DNA from: Owenia fusiformis
Taxonomy: Eukaryota; Annelida; Polychaeta; Sabellida; Oweniidae
Assembly (NCBI GenBank): GCA_903813345.2
Contig: CAIIXF020000005.1
Location: 25,735,375-25,795,374, forward strand
Reading direction: 5' to 3'
Length of the DNA: 60,000 nucleotides
A program made the translations under genes and the position numbers. Below are positions 22,201 through 43,745 of this stretch, piece by piece (positions within the stretch are counted from its first letter, which is position 1; each line of letters starts with the position of its first letter). The notes beneath the pieces are model-generated. The model was not told where the DNA came from. It made no database searches and was given only the letters and a program-made list of their open reading frames with translations.

Positions 22201-24548
22201 GTATAGGCGATTGGTCATACGTATAGGTTGGCGTTTCGATTTTATATGCAAGCTTTAAATCCCTGATACCTTTTTAATGTGCTTTAAAATGTTCGAATGA
22301 TTTTCATCATTTAAAATCACCTTGGAAAGCCTATCTTTTAAATCTCGACACAAATCATTCTCACTTCGCTAATGTCTCGAACGATTGAGACGACCAATTT
22401 CCAAAACAATAAGAGATTTTTAAATAATTTTCGAATAATTGAATTTAGATATATAGTAATGTCTGATTCCATCGTGTACCGTGCAATACAATACGTACAG
22501 ATTAAAGAAACTAGTTTGATCAATTGATATGAAGAAACGCATTCGTGATCAATGAAACAAAGAAACACCCCCACAACAAAGGTCAAATCGAGGTCAACGT
22601 GACTTAGGGGGTGCCAAAAATGTTATAAAGCAAGAATCTATTATTTTTCAAATGGAAAAAAAACTAGGTAATCGCTTTTCTAGAACTGAAATCAATGAAA
22701 CGTGTTATTGAAGAATCAGCATTTTCAAGTTGTTTTTGTCTTTAACATTCATATTTTAAGAAGTACTACTAATAACAATTAGTGATTTAGTAAGAAAATA
22801 GATAATTGCTGACTTAACTATAATTTCTGTCTATGATTTTGCATAGCAACGGAATATAAATCGATGTAGTGAAATTGAAAAATCGGGGTAGGGGAGAATA
22901 AAAAAATATACATCTTTTAAAGAGGTTCATCATTATACTCATATGATACCATTGTTTGCATAAGCATTACGGAACATGCAGAAAAAATGAAAAAACAGTT
23001 TTTCTCTCAAATTCGTGAAGAGAACGCGATTCACGAATATTTGGCGAAATTGTATTTTACTTTTAAAATTCATAAGATAGTCTCGATTTTCATGAAATAA
23101 AGCATGTTGGTAACGGAATTCAATCTGTTAAATGATATTTGCCAGACAGACCAATAATGATATGGTATCCACAAAACATTTCTTTAGGCTAGTGTGCTCG
23201 AGATTACTTTTACAATTTATGAACAATGAGAAAATATGACTAAAGAAAATAGGAACATTTTTATTCTCACTTTTCAACACTACGCACTGGCGTTTTGGCG
23301 TACATTGTTCCTACGCCACTGTATTACGAATATGTCGTAATGCTTTTTAGTTTGTTCGTAAGATTTTTTAACTTATCATGTCGCTTACTAGGTTAAAGCA
23401 TTTTCTTGCAGATATTGGTAATTTCAAAGGAGAATGTATTTGTGATATTGACAAATTAAGTAGTAATTTTGAGTCGAATAAATGTCATTACATTGATTTC
23501 CTTATACGTATGACCTTCTATCTTAAAATTGACGACAAGGCATCGCCCCATAAAATACCCGGCAGCTCCACCAGGTAATATTGACAAACGATATGTTATA
23601 TTATTGAGAAACTAAGTAATTTTGAGTCGAATACATTTTAATAAATTTATTTCCTTTAAATCTTTGGTTCTATGACCTTTATTGAATTTTGAATCTTACC
23701 TGAGGTGCCATGTGTCTTGCACTTTTCATCTGCGCTTCACTCTATTCAATACCTTATATCAGAGAATTTATATTTTTACTAACGTGGATAATATCAACAT
23801 TTGTTATTTTGAAAGATGTACAGTGTTTTATTTAATTATTTATTTTCTTTATTTAATTTTCACCAATCGTTTAAAATGTTTATTATTACAGGACTGTATC
23901 ACAAGCTGCAATATCGAGAGCGAAGCGCAACATCATGAAATATTACACTCTTGTAGGATTAACGGACCAGTTTGAACTGACACTCGCAGCCCTTGAAAAA
24001 CTTATTCCAAAATTCTTCAATGGTGCTTTAGATATTTATAAAAGTAAGTAAATGTCTCTATGTTATCCCGTAACTGTCCACTTGCCATCTGGGATTGCGA
24101 TAGTGTTTCTTGAACGATGGTTGGACGATGGTTGAACGGGAGGCCGGAGGGAATACTCTTTCTTTCGTATGCTCGGTGCCAAAAGAATGTATGTAGATAC
24201 AAAATTGCACTAACATGTACATCCTTTTGGCGCTGCGCATGCGCTTTGTTCTGGTATCATTTTCTCCATTGTCGATGTACTCGCAATTACATTTTGAAAT
24301 TCTCTGTTGTTTGAATGTCGTACATTCCAAAAATCTCGAAGAGAGGATACAAAAAGTTAATCTTCATTACATATTTATATCTTCTTTCAGAAACTACAAA
24401 CCAAAATGTCAACCCCAAAAAGAGGAAAATTTCACAAAAAGCTACAAGTATTTTACTGCCTAAATTAAAATACGACTATGAAATATATCGATTTGCAAAA
24501 AATATATTTTATAACAAAATGAAAAGATTGCAGCTAATAAAAAGTTGA
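19233..24548 (+). CDS. 2-O-sulfotransferase of the heparan sulfate HS2ST / uronyl UST / Pipe family
   Basis: A Golgi type II membrane enzyme expected to move sulfate from PAPS to the 2-O position of uronic acids in heparan or dermatan/chondroitin chains. Exons: 19233-19434, 19832-19989, 20705-20784, 21046-21178, 21698-21801, 23892-24043, 24391-24548; 328 residues. The first ATG has a good Kozak context (GCGATGG). Residues about 11-31 (KAKVASFAVFILMFVSASLW) form the signal anchor. 5' PAPS-binding loop: YNRVPKCASTTF. YDRHLWFINF carries the His of the HS2ST/UST catalytic region; the first His of the HS2ST HGH pair is replaced by Asp. 3'-phosphate motif: INILRDPLERYASHYYY. FCGQLPLC, LVGLTDQFELTL and the closing YDYEIYRFAKNIFY match the family C-terminal half. 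Length is near the short end for the family. HS2ST versus UST is not decided. Confidence 0.88.
19435..20704 (+). other. Sulfotransferase introns 1 and 2
   Basis: Intron 1 (19435-19831) shows nothing. Intron 2 (19990-20704) holds the MITE at 20101-20323 and a G-run near 20610; otherwise unique. Confidence 0.6.
20101..20323. mobile_element. Pogo/Tigger-like MITE with TA target duplication
   Basis: Terminal inverted repeats CAGTAAAACCTGTTGTAGTG and, at the right end complemented, CAGAAAAACCTGTGTAAAGT. It is flanked on both sides by TA (20099-20100 and 20324-20325). Internal repeats of AGTGAACACCT. 223 bp, no coding capacity. Confidence 0.72.
21295..21601. mobile_element. Mariner-type MITE, TIR CAGGGTGGTCCAAAAA
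   Basis: Left end CAGGGTGGTCCAAAAAATGG, right end complemented CAGGGTGGTCCAAAAACTGG, flanked by TA at 21293-21294 and 21602-21603. 307 bp inside a sulfotransferase intron. The interior matches the arms of the fold-back mariner at 43746-45214, including its transposase C-terminal coding region in antisense, so this is a deletion derivative of that family. Confidence 0.85.
21802..23891 (+). other. Sulfotransferase intron 5
   Basis: 2.1 kb of AT-rich sequence. The only coding-like segment is the possible cassette exon at 23392-23574. A diverged copy of part of that segment (AAGTAATTTTGAGTCGAATA) follows at about 23614-23690. Confidence 0.6.
23392..23574 (+). CDS. Possible cassette exon of the sulfotransferase gene
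   Basis: An open 183-nt segment bounded by CTTACTAG and GTAATA. It would be entered and left at phase 2, exactly the phase of the surrounding intron, so it can be included or skipped without changing frame. It would insert 61 residues with three cysteines (GECICDIDKLSSNF, SNKCHYIDF) just after the FCGQLPLC motif. Family members have no such insert, and the acceptor tract is poor, so it may be a relic or fortuitous. Confidence 0.3.
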
Positions 24549-25478
24549 ATCTCTAAAAGCTTAGAAGTAAAAAATCCAAGGCAACATAGCACCGACTACA
24601 ATAATATATCCTTCCTACTCAAGAGAATGAACTATTGAGAAGTGTTTTATTGCTTTTAGGGCTTTTTCTAAGAAGCAATCAAAACAACCACATCTGAACT
24701 CACTGGACAAGAGAAATTGTGATGTCAAACTCTTTTAGTTGTGATCTGATTCTTAAAAAATTAGAGCATCCTACGTTGCACGACAAAACAATGTGATGAG
24801 AGGCAGAATAAAACTGCAACTAGATATGGTTAAAATTGTCCACTGATTAGCGGACAAACTACAAAAAATATTTATTACTTTCGTTAGAAATGAAAAACTA
24901 GATTTTCGCGATAGTAAACGCACTTTTTGTCCATCTTGAATATTTTTTTGCGTAGAACTATTTAACAACATCCATCTTTCCACCAAATATTAAGAAAATC
25001 CATCCACTAATCTAGTATTCAAGTTATTTGCCGGACAGACTGACGGGGGGCTTCACTATATCCTTACCGAACTTCATTCGTTGAGATAATGATGCAGATT
25101 TGAATATTGATGCAGAGGTGTCATCATTTTCCAAAAGCAGGAGTGCAGACATCAAACACTCTGAAGGAAGGAACAGAGTCGATGATGTCAGAACCCCTGG
25201 GTTCGGAGGTTGTCGTGCCATTGACATTAGTTCGAAACAAACATGTTTGTTACATCGTACTGCATGTTCCCTGCGCATAATGGGCATGATGGGGTAGGAA
25301 TTGTCACAGGTGGCTTCTGTACAACTAGAACTAATACAAATAATGCCATGGCCCGTATAGTGTATTTACGGTCGATCGGTTCTTTTGTCAACGAGGCATC
25401 AAAAATCAGCTGTATTTTGTACATAAGAAATAAATAACTTGAGTTTATATACTTATAATTGTAAGTTTTGTATATTAC
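24549..25478. other. Convergent intergenic region, sulfotransferase / serpin 1
   Basis: Holds the 3' ends of two convergent genes. Short open frames on both strands at 25024-25437 resemble no protein known to me. One on the minus strand starts MALFVLVLVVQ but has no supporting splice or promoter evidence. Confidence 0.5.
24807..24812 (+). other. Candidate polyadenylation signal of the sulfotransferase gene
   Basis: AATAAA about 260 bases after the stop codon. No nearer canonical hexamer was noticed. Confidence 0.4.
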
Positions 25479-27057
25479 TTATGGAGTTGCCAATTTCCCC
25501 ATGAAAAGAATAGCATTAGAACGGTTGTCTCTGATGAAGAATATAAAGGGGTGGTCGCAGCGAAACGTTGGAGTAATATTAAAGCGTGCACATTGAAGCT
25601 GGCAAACCACGGCTGTTGCAGCTGCTGCTTCGCTTCCCTCTTCATTCACCTCAACAAATGCTTTGTGTAGAACTTTGGATACGTATAGCTCTTTAGTTCC
25701 ATTAATACCAGAGAGGTCGGCACTTCCCTCTTGGAAAAGCTGCTTCATCCCCAAGGTTGTTAGAGAATTTCCAAGGTCAAAACTTTGCTCCATCTTGAAT
25801 CTTGGTAGGGACACGTCCACTTCCATTTTCCATCCTCGAACTTGATAGCAGATTGTTTGAAGAATGTCTATTGATAGTTTGTTTTCCAGTTCAGATATGC
25901 CATTCTTTTCGTCAGGAAGAAGAATGATCATACTCAGCTTGTTGTTAATGTAAGGTAGTTCAAGGACTTTCGATTTCAGATCTGGGAGAGATTCCATGTA
26001 AAACGAAGAATTAATATTCATCATATCAAATTTTACTTTATTAGTGTCACTAATGTGGAAATCGACATCATTTTCGGTATTGTAACGTTTGAACTTAGTA
26101 GCCCAGTCTCCTTTAAAGTAAATTGCATTGATCAAAACCAGACACGTCAGAGCATCCAACACCCCACCGGGAATCAGGTCTTTGATTTTATTTGCAGTTT
26201 CTGCTTCAACCCATCTATTGATATTTTGTCGAATAGCTTCAGCGTCTTTAGCAAAGTTGACTTTTTCAATGTCAGCAATGTAATCAGTTTGAATCATGCT
26301 GATGAAATCTTGGAGGAACGGATGGTCATCTTTGGCATATATTTTATTTGCCATATTTAACTGGTAATCGGCACTTGGTCGGGCACCAGATTTCATCATA
26401 TCGATAAGTTCTTCTTTGGAATATATTTTACCTTTCATATTTAACTGGGGGCTTGGGGATTTCAGCGAGCCAAGTAGCTCTTTGAATGTACAATGAATAT
26501 TCTGATTTAGTGGTGCCAAGTGCATGACTTCTTCCATTTCGGACGTGGTCAAATCACGTGATCCTCCGTACGTCATGCTAAGAGCGGTGAATATACTCAG
26601 TGGAGAAAAGAACACGTTCTTTCTTTCACTCTGAAAATATAGAAAGAAACGGCAATGTCTCTCCTCACTTTAATACTATGTTAGGCGATATATTCATCTA
26701 TCGCTTACATGTAAATAATGCTATCACTGACGCCAACGCCATATAACCAGGCGTTTGACTGAAGTTGGAGGGTTGTATTTGTGTTATCCTTGTTCATTTA
26801 ATCTCGTTATGTGTTTTTTATATTTATTTTCCACGTTCGTACTCGTGTATATTATATGTACCACTTGTTAAGAAACAACAATAAAAAGCTACATAAACGA
26901 CAAACAGATAAAATCAATTTCACACGCCAATAGACTTCACCTTTATCGTGTGTTGGTACAGATCGAGCGCAAAATGATTTATCGCTTTGACCAGACTTTC
27001 ACCATGGGCATGGTCTTTGAAGCAAGAGTCGGGTAAGATGGGTGCTTGTGTGGCCAT
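25479..27057 (-). CDS. Serpin 1, intracellular (clade B-like) serine/cysteine protease inhibitor
   Basis: Coding exons 27057-26941 (39 codons, starting MATQAPILPDSCF) and 26630-25479; 422 residues. The start is not followed by a hydrophobic signal, so a cytosolic or nuclear inhibitor is expected. Serpin landmarks: NVFFSPLSIFTAL, LINAIYFKGDWATKF, LELPYINNKLSMIILLP, VLHKAFVEVNEEGSEAAAAT (inhibitory hinge) and the end HPFIFFIRDNRSNAILFMGK. Counting from the hinge as in SERPINB1 puts Gln at P1 (VVCQLQ|CAR), within one residue. A 26-residue insertion between helices C and D repeats the following segment (QLNMKGKIYSKEE then QLNMANKIYAKDD) and is absent from serpin 2. A third, non-coding upstream exon ends at 27407. 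Tandem paralogue of the gene at 29012-30836. Confidence 0.93.
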
Positions 27058-27406
27058 TCTTGTGTCCAGTCTAAAAATGTAAACATAATGTTTAACCTCA
27101 AGTATTTGATATGATCGAGACCAGATCCTTTTGCAGGAGTATCAGAAGCTCAATAAATAGGGCCGAATTATTATTAAGCTCATGACACTACCATAAAACA
27201 ATCTGGCTTGAATCTATGATCAGACCATGGCATAATTATGGTCGTAATATTATTCTAGGCCGAGAAAATTGTAATAGTCTACTATTATGGCATATAATTC
27301 CAATGTGAAGTAAGAAGTTCCAGGGAATGGGTCTATGTCAAACAAAATATAAGTAATTTATATATATATATCAGTAATCAAGTCTGGTAAAAGACTACAA
27401 ACTCAC

Positions 27407-27560
27407 CTTCTCACCACTTTTTATAGGTAAAATTCTTGTCTGGAACCCGGAACTAAACCGGAAGTTTATATTGGGAAAACAAATAATCAATGCTCCTGTT
27501 TCTATTCTAAAATACACCCAGGTGGCTCCACACACAGATCCGGAGCCAGAGATCCAGCCC
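27407..27560 (-). other. Serpin 1 5' UTR exon (upstream limit approximate)
   Basis: Minus-strand donor AAG|GTGAGT at 27407. The sequence CAGGAGCATTGATTATTTGT and ACTTCCGGTTTAGTTCCGGG matches the equivalent exon upstream of serpin 2 (31917-32065). Conservation of non-coding sequence plus donor in both paralogues supports a shared leader exon. The transcription start is not visible. Confidence 0.6.
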
Positions 27561-28399
27561 CTATTGGTAGTAGGCTCAAAGGATAAATGAGTATATTTAT
27601 TGAGCCAAGACACGGAGGAGCTTATCTGGCAGAGGTCCGTGGCTCCACACGGGTTTGGAGATATCGGCACATTTGAAAGTGGGGCCAGAAGGCGTTGGGC
27701 GTGGGGGCTTCAAGTGGTACCGTTGGAAAGCTGACTGTGCCTGACTTTTATTTCCAGTAGTAACCATTTTCGAAATTGTAATACAAGTAGTTTGAAAAGC
27801 GTCCATGATGACTGCTCGTTGGTTACCATATTCTATGGCCAGAGTGTGGCCAAGAATTGGCTAGAGACTCGAGTCGAACTCGTTGGTAACGAAGAGTAGG
27901 AGTAAAAATGTTAAACATTAGCACTGACTGAATTTTGAACTACATATCACCTTTATATTTACAATAGCATTATAGTGGTAAACAGACTTAGTGCCAATGG
28001 TAAACTGTTTATGTAGAATTCAATTGCACATTTTCACATCAGTGTGATTCCTTTGAACCGTTAAAACCCCGGGGTTAAAACGCCCGTCACGTTGTTTTAA
28101 ACTGCAACCACAATTTTTATCATTTTCAGTTGTCATATGAACACAACAGAATTCGATGCTGTTACGTACACGTGCGTAATGTTCCCATGATTCAAAATAA
28201 AAGTCACAAACATGTGATCTTTAAAGTAACGTTAATGTAAAGCCCATGATGTATTTTTTACCTATAATAATCCCGGGTTAACGTTTGACAAGACAACGCA
28301 ATTTTACAAACCGATACGCTACGTGCATTTATTGAACGTTACCTAATATGGATAACTACAATTTAAACATACCATTAGAAAGCTATTGCAGTCGTATAT

Positions 28400-28470
28400 T
28401 ACCCTTTGCATTCGTTTGACTTCACTTCTTAAAAGAGAGCTTCGTTTAACTAGACTCTGCACGCAGGGTA
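28400..28470. mobile_element. 71-bp TACCCT...AGGGTA element with 9-bp target duplication
   Basis: Begins TACCCTTTGCATTCG and ends GACTCTGCACGCAGGGTA. Flanks GTCGTATAT (28391-28399) and GTCATATAT (28471-28479) agree at eight of nine bases. It is an internally deleted, opposite-orientation copy of the element at 43768-44152. Confidence 0.75.
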
Positions 28471-28512
28471 GTCATATATGTCATTTTTACCAAAATTAAA
28501 TTTCTCGTCAAT

Positions 28513-28625
28513 AAGGCTATGTTCACACCAACGGCGCTTTGATGGCGCTTTAATGCGGCGTGCAAAGCGGCTTTGCACGTCCCATTAAAGCGCCACCAAA
28601 GCGCCTTTGGTGTGAACGTAGCTTT
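28513..28625. repeat. Fold-back element around GGCGCTTT
   Basis: Near-perfect palindrome of about 113 bp: GCTATGTTCACACCAACGGC at the left pairs with CCTTTGGTGTGAACGTAGC at the right. Inner arms GGCGCTTTAATG/CATTAAAGCGCC and GTGCAAAGC/GCTTTGCAC. It is much more GC-rich than its surroundings. Looks like a short MITE; no clear target duplication seen. Confidence 0.8.
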
Positions 28626-29011
28626 AACTGAGAATCAAAGTATCAAATCTAACGTATGAATGGTAGGCTTACCCCCGCGAGACAATGAACCATTGGTACT
28701 GACGACTTGAACAACAAAGATCGTTGTTGGTGCGAACGTTTCAAAATGACAATGGTAACTGTTGTAGACAATGGCATAAGAACTAACATGAAAAATACAA
28801 ATGATTACTTTCTGAGCTAACTTGAAGCTGATCCGCGAATACAAGTTGCAAGTATTATATATCAGACCACAATATATTTTATTTAAATATATTTTAATTA
28901 GCTTTATTTTTGAATATAATATTGTATTGGAATTAATCTCATTTTACTAAATAATGACTGTAAGTATGGATCTAAATTATTAGTCTCCAGTTTATTGTGA
29001 AAAGGAGGACG

Positions 29012-30836
29012 TTATGGACTTGCCAATTTCCCCATGAAGAGTATAGCGTTGGATCTATTGTCCTTAATAATAAACATAAAGGGGTGATCGCAACGGAAAT
29101 CTGGTGTAGGAGCGGGCATGCAACGCATTCTCATCACCACGGCTGTTGCAGCTGCTGCTTCGCTCCCCTCTTCATTCACCTCAACGAATGCCTTGTGTAG
29201 AACTTTGGATACGTATAGCTCTTTAGTTCCATCAATACCAGAGAGGTCGGCACTTCCCTCTTTGAACAGCTGTTTCATCCCCAAAGTTTTTAGAGAATTT
29301 CCGAGGTCAAAACTTTGTTCCAATTTGAATCTTGGAAGTGCTACATTCACCTTCATTTTTCTTCGTCGAACTGGATTGCACACTGACTGTAGAATATCTA
29401 CTGTTAGTTTAGACTCAAGCTCAGATATGCCATTTCGTTCATCAGGAAGAAGGATCACCATGCTCAGCTGGTTGTTAACATAAGGTAGTTCAAGGACCTT
29501 CGTTTTTAAATCTCGAAGATATTCCATGGGGAATTCAGCTTGAAGATTCATCATGTCAACTTTAACAACATCTTTGTCACTCATGAGAAAATGCGCATCG
29601 TTTTCGGTATCATCGTGTTTGAACTGAGTAGCCCAGTCTCCTTTAAAGTAAACAGCATTGATCAAAACCAGACGAGTCAGAGCATTCAACACCCCACCTG
29701 GAATCAGGTCTTTGATTTTATTTGCAGTTTCTGCTTCAACCCATCCATTGATATTTTGTCGAATAGCTTCAACGTCTTTAGCAAAGTTGACTTTTTCAAT
29801 GTCAGCAATGTATTCAGTCTGAATCATGCTGATGAAATCTTGGAGGAATGGATGGTCATCTTTGGCATATATTTTATTTGCCATGTTTAACTGGTAATCG
29901 GCACTTGGGGATTTCAGCGAGCCGAGTAGTTCTTTAAATATACAATGGATTTCCTGATTCAGTGGTGCCAAGTGCATGACTTCTTCCATTTCGGACGCTG
30001 TCCTGTCACGTGATCCTCCGTACGTCATGCAAAGAGCGGTGAATATACTCAGTGGAGAAAAGAATACATTTTTGCTTTCACTCTGAAAATATAAAAAAGA
30101 ATGAGTTCATGGGTTCATGGGTTTTTCTCACACACAACAGTAATAACTGCAGAGGCAGTAACATATTATGGAGGTTAAGCTGCACGTTTTTAAAAGATAA
30201 CACGATTTTCAAAAAACGTGTACATGAACGGAATTGTGGCCCTCTATGGGTTAGTTCTCCCACTTCACACTACTATACCTAACACCTAGAAATGCATAAG
30301 ATACTTTGTTTGTCTAATTGAATTGTTTAATATATTTTTGAAAGTGCCTTACTAGCATCTAATTTTCAACCGATAAACCATTCATAAGGAACAGACAAAT
30401 AAAAACAAATACATAATCATTACTAATAAGCCAAATGGGTTGCTCATGAACACCTAATGCAAGGTATAGTAGTGTGACTTCACTTGGACGATTGAGAAGG
30501 AAAATACTGGAAAGGTGAATTGAGAGCGCGTAGTGTAACTTAACCCGGTAACTTAACCTCCTTAATTTGTAGAATTATGGTCTTCTATCTATTGGGATCA
30601 TTTCATTTTCATGTTCATATATTAATAATCTTATACCATTATGTAAGATGTAAGATGTGTCTCCTTTTGATAAAAGGCAATAAAGATATACATGCACATT
30701 AGATTTTACATGCGTTTACCTTTATCGTGTGTTGGTACAGATCGAGCGCAAAATGGTTGTTCGCTTTGACCAGACTTTCACCATGGGCACGGTCCTTGAA
30801 ACAAGAGTCCTGTAAGATGGGTGCTTGTGTGGCCAT
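29012..30836 (-). CDS. Serpin 2, intracellular (clade B-like), Arg at predicted P1
   Basis: Coding exons 30836-30720 (39 codons, start MATQAPILQDSCF) and 30082-29012; 395 residues, a normal serpin length. Near-identical to serpin 1 over most of the body, with the same phase-0 intron after HTIK. Hinge EEGSEAAAATAVV predicts an inhibitor. Counting as in SERPINB1 places Arg at P1 (MRMR|CMPAP), suggesting trypsin-like targets, against Gln in serpin 1. Ends HPFMFIIKDNRSNAILFMGK. No signal peptide, so cytosolic or nuclear. It lacks the 26-residue insertion of serpin 1. A leader exon ends at 31917, close to RUVBL1 on the other strand. The pair arose by tandem duplication that included the leader exon. 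Confidence 0.94.
30168..30560. repeat. Fold-back element in serpin 2 intron
   Basis: Outer arms GGAGGTTAAG (about 30171) and CTTAACCTCC (about 30551). Inner arms CACACTACTATACCT (about 30265) and AGGTATAGTAGTGTG (about 30462). Likely a degenerate MITE. The rest of intron 30083-30719 is unremarkable. Confidence 0.55.
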
Positions 30837-30849
30837 TCTTGCGTTTCTC

Positions 30850-31916
30850 CTAAAAATATAAACACAATGTCTAGCCTAGCCTCTCTTCTTGATATCTCCT
30901 CTTAACTTTGGTGGAATAAAACGAATATTGGCCGTTGTTGATATACTTTTTGATGATTTACGTTAACTACCTAATAGTCTCTCTGCGCTTGCTGTGTTCT
31001 TTGTTTCTAGATTCTGTGTACTAATAGGCTGTGCGCTTCTTCAATTTTCAAAATCACTTCATAAATTAAAATTAATTTAATTGAATAATAATGTTTCATA
31101 TAATTGTTTTAAAAATCTTCCAGTGCTTTTGATGAACCTTATAAATCTAAGTCACTGTAGTGAGTCTTCTTGCGCTTATCCAGGAGGTGTATAGGCCTAT
31201 AGTTTCTACGTCAGACAGGTTTGTCGTGATCTCTAAGTTTTATGACACCAGTGACTGATCACTAATGTGTACTCCCAGTGAAAGGTTGAGTGTACTACAA
31301 ACAATCAGTGATGATGCGTCAGATATCGAAATATTGCTTGTTTTTGATATGCAGCCAAATCTTCCTTACCAAGTACAACGTGGAATGATACTTGACAGTG
31401 ACCCAAATATGTACTAATTTAATCCACAATTTATGTAAAGAGAAAATTGACCCTACTTCAAAAAAGTTTATTTGAATATCCTATGTCTTTTAAGTTTTCA
31501 AATAATTATGTGATGCATTCAGACAAATCTAGGATGAAGAAGTAGGCTACAACCATAGGGAGAATGTCATCCCCCTCTATGATTCATATAAAGATGTATG
31601 TTATCGACTCGGATCGCCGGGGGGGGGGGCACTGCCGGAGGGGGGCTTTATAACAAGATTGATGCGATGCTGCAGCAAAGTCTGATTTATAACAAGGTAT
31701 TGAACCCTTGAAAAATTATGAGCAACCAAGGGAAACATAGTCGTGACCAGGGAGTTGGGACCACAGTAAATCAAACAGTTCAAAGTTCGGACCAGTGATA
31801 TTAGCAGCAACAAAAATGGCATATAATTTCAATGTGAAGTACCAAGGAATAGCTCTATAATAAACAATATAAAGGTGTTTTATATATCAAAGTATTATGT
31901 ATCAATGCTAACTCAC
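30850..31916 (-). other. Serpin 2 leader intron
   Basis: From the leader donor to the acceptor TTTTAG before the coding exon. Holds a run of ten G at about 31620; no recognised element or gene. Confidence 0.5.
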
Positions 31917-42771
<10,855 letters not shown>

Positions 42772-43092
42772 TGGATAGTTTATACATGAGGAGATTAAAT
42801 GATGGACTGGACAGACTCTGAAGCTTCTACGTGTTTGTGTGAGACTAAGTTGGTTGGCTGTCATGCCAACACCTTGCTGATGAACAAACATACACTTGGT
42901 CTTTCACCACATTGCATAAATTGTTTGCCCATTATGTATCGATTTTTCTGTGGGCAAAAATAACTGGAATTAACTGTGTCTGCGATACAAATATGTTTTG
43001 ATACTAGAATATTTCTGGTATCTAGTCTACTTGGAAGAGATTATTTACGTTTGAATTTACTGTGAATTGGGTACATTCCAAGTGTGTTTCCA

Positions 43093-43098
43093 AATAAA
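43093..43098 (+). other. RUVBL1 polyadenylation signal
   Basis: AATAAA 320 bases after the stop codon in a compact 3' UTR. Confidence 0.6.
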
Positions 43099-43149
43099 GA
43101 TATTTTATAATGGAATATTGTCATGTTACAGTTGGTTTTATGTATGCTC

Positions 43150-43208
43150 TTCTTCATAAGTTTGGCAACCTGGTTGGAAAGCTAAAGCCAGTTGCCAAAC
43201 TTATGAAG
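43150..43208. repeat. Short hairpin just downstream of RUVBL1
   Basis: Arms CTTCATAAGTTTGGCAAC and GTTGCCAAACTTATGAAG are perfectly complementary over 18 bases. Extension (CTGG/CCAG with one bulge) and a loop of about 13 bases give a stem-loop close to pre-miRNA size. It could equally be a tiny MITE. Confidence 0.7.
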
Positions 43209-43745
43209 GGGAGTGAAGGTCTGTGTGGTTTCTCTGAAATTGAGTTCAGCTACACTCAGATTACTAATTTGGGATTGTAAAATTTCTAGTAAGGTCAAAA
43301 CTTACGGAGGAACCGTGATAATTGAGAGGTTCAAACAACTGGTTCAAGCTAAAACTTATCTGCAATGGGATCTTGTTTTAATTGAACTGCTACGCATTAA
43401 CGGGTGAATGCGGTGCGAATTTTAGATATGTTGCGATAAAAAATGTGCGGAACACCTCTATTATCTGTAACATCATTGACTGTAACTTGATTTGCTGTAG
43501 CAACCTATAAAATCTTAGAAAATAGGCCTTAGCCAGTAAGATTAGGTTTGTCATTACACCTGAGGTCATTGAAATCTTACCAGCATAAATATTCATAATG
43601 TATTTATACAAATTGAGTATCAGGAAATATAACTAAATGTGTCGCATATAAATTGCCTGAGGGTTATAAGGCTTCTACTGATTCAAATTCAATTTTCAAC
43701 CCCAATTCTTAATCAAGTGTAGTTTCTATCCATGTTTTAGAACTA

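Larger units (their letters stand above)
27561..29011. other. Region between serpin 1 leader and serpin 2 stop
   Basis: Contains the short TACCCT-ended element (28400-28470) and a palindromic element (28513-28625). TTTATT, a polyadenylation signal on the minus strand, occurs at 28991-28996, only about 15 bases after the serpin 2 stop, and again near 28878. The rest is unremarkable. Confidence 0.5.

Noticed and set aside
25024-25437. Overlapping short frames on both strands, one with a hydrophobic start MALFVLVLVVQ
   Set aside because: Four mutually overlapping frames on two strands cannot all be real; none shows family resemblance or supporting signals.
27395-27670. Open frame across the serpin 1 leader exon
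   Set aside because: Splicing from its donor to the coding exon leaves the serpin frame, and the paralogous leader does not conserve it; treated as 5' UTR.
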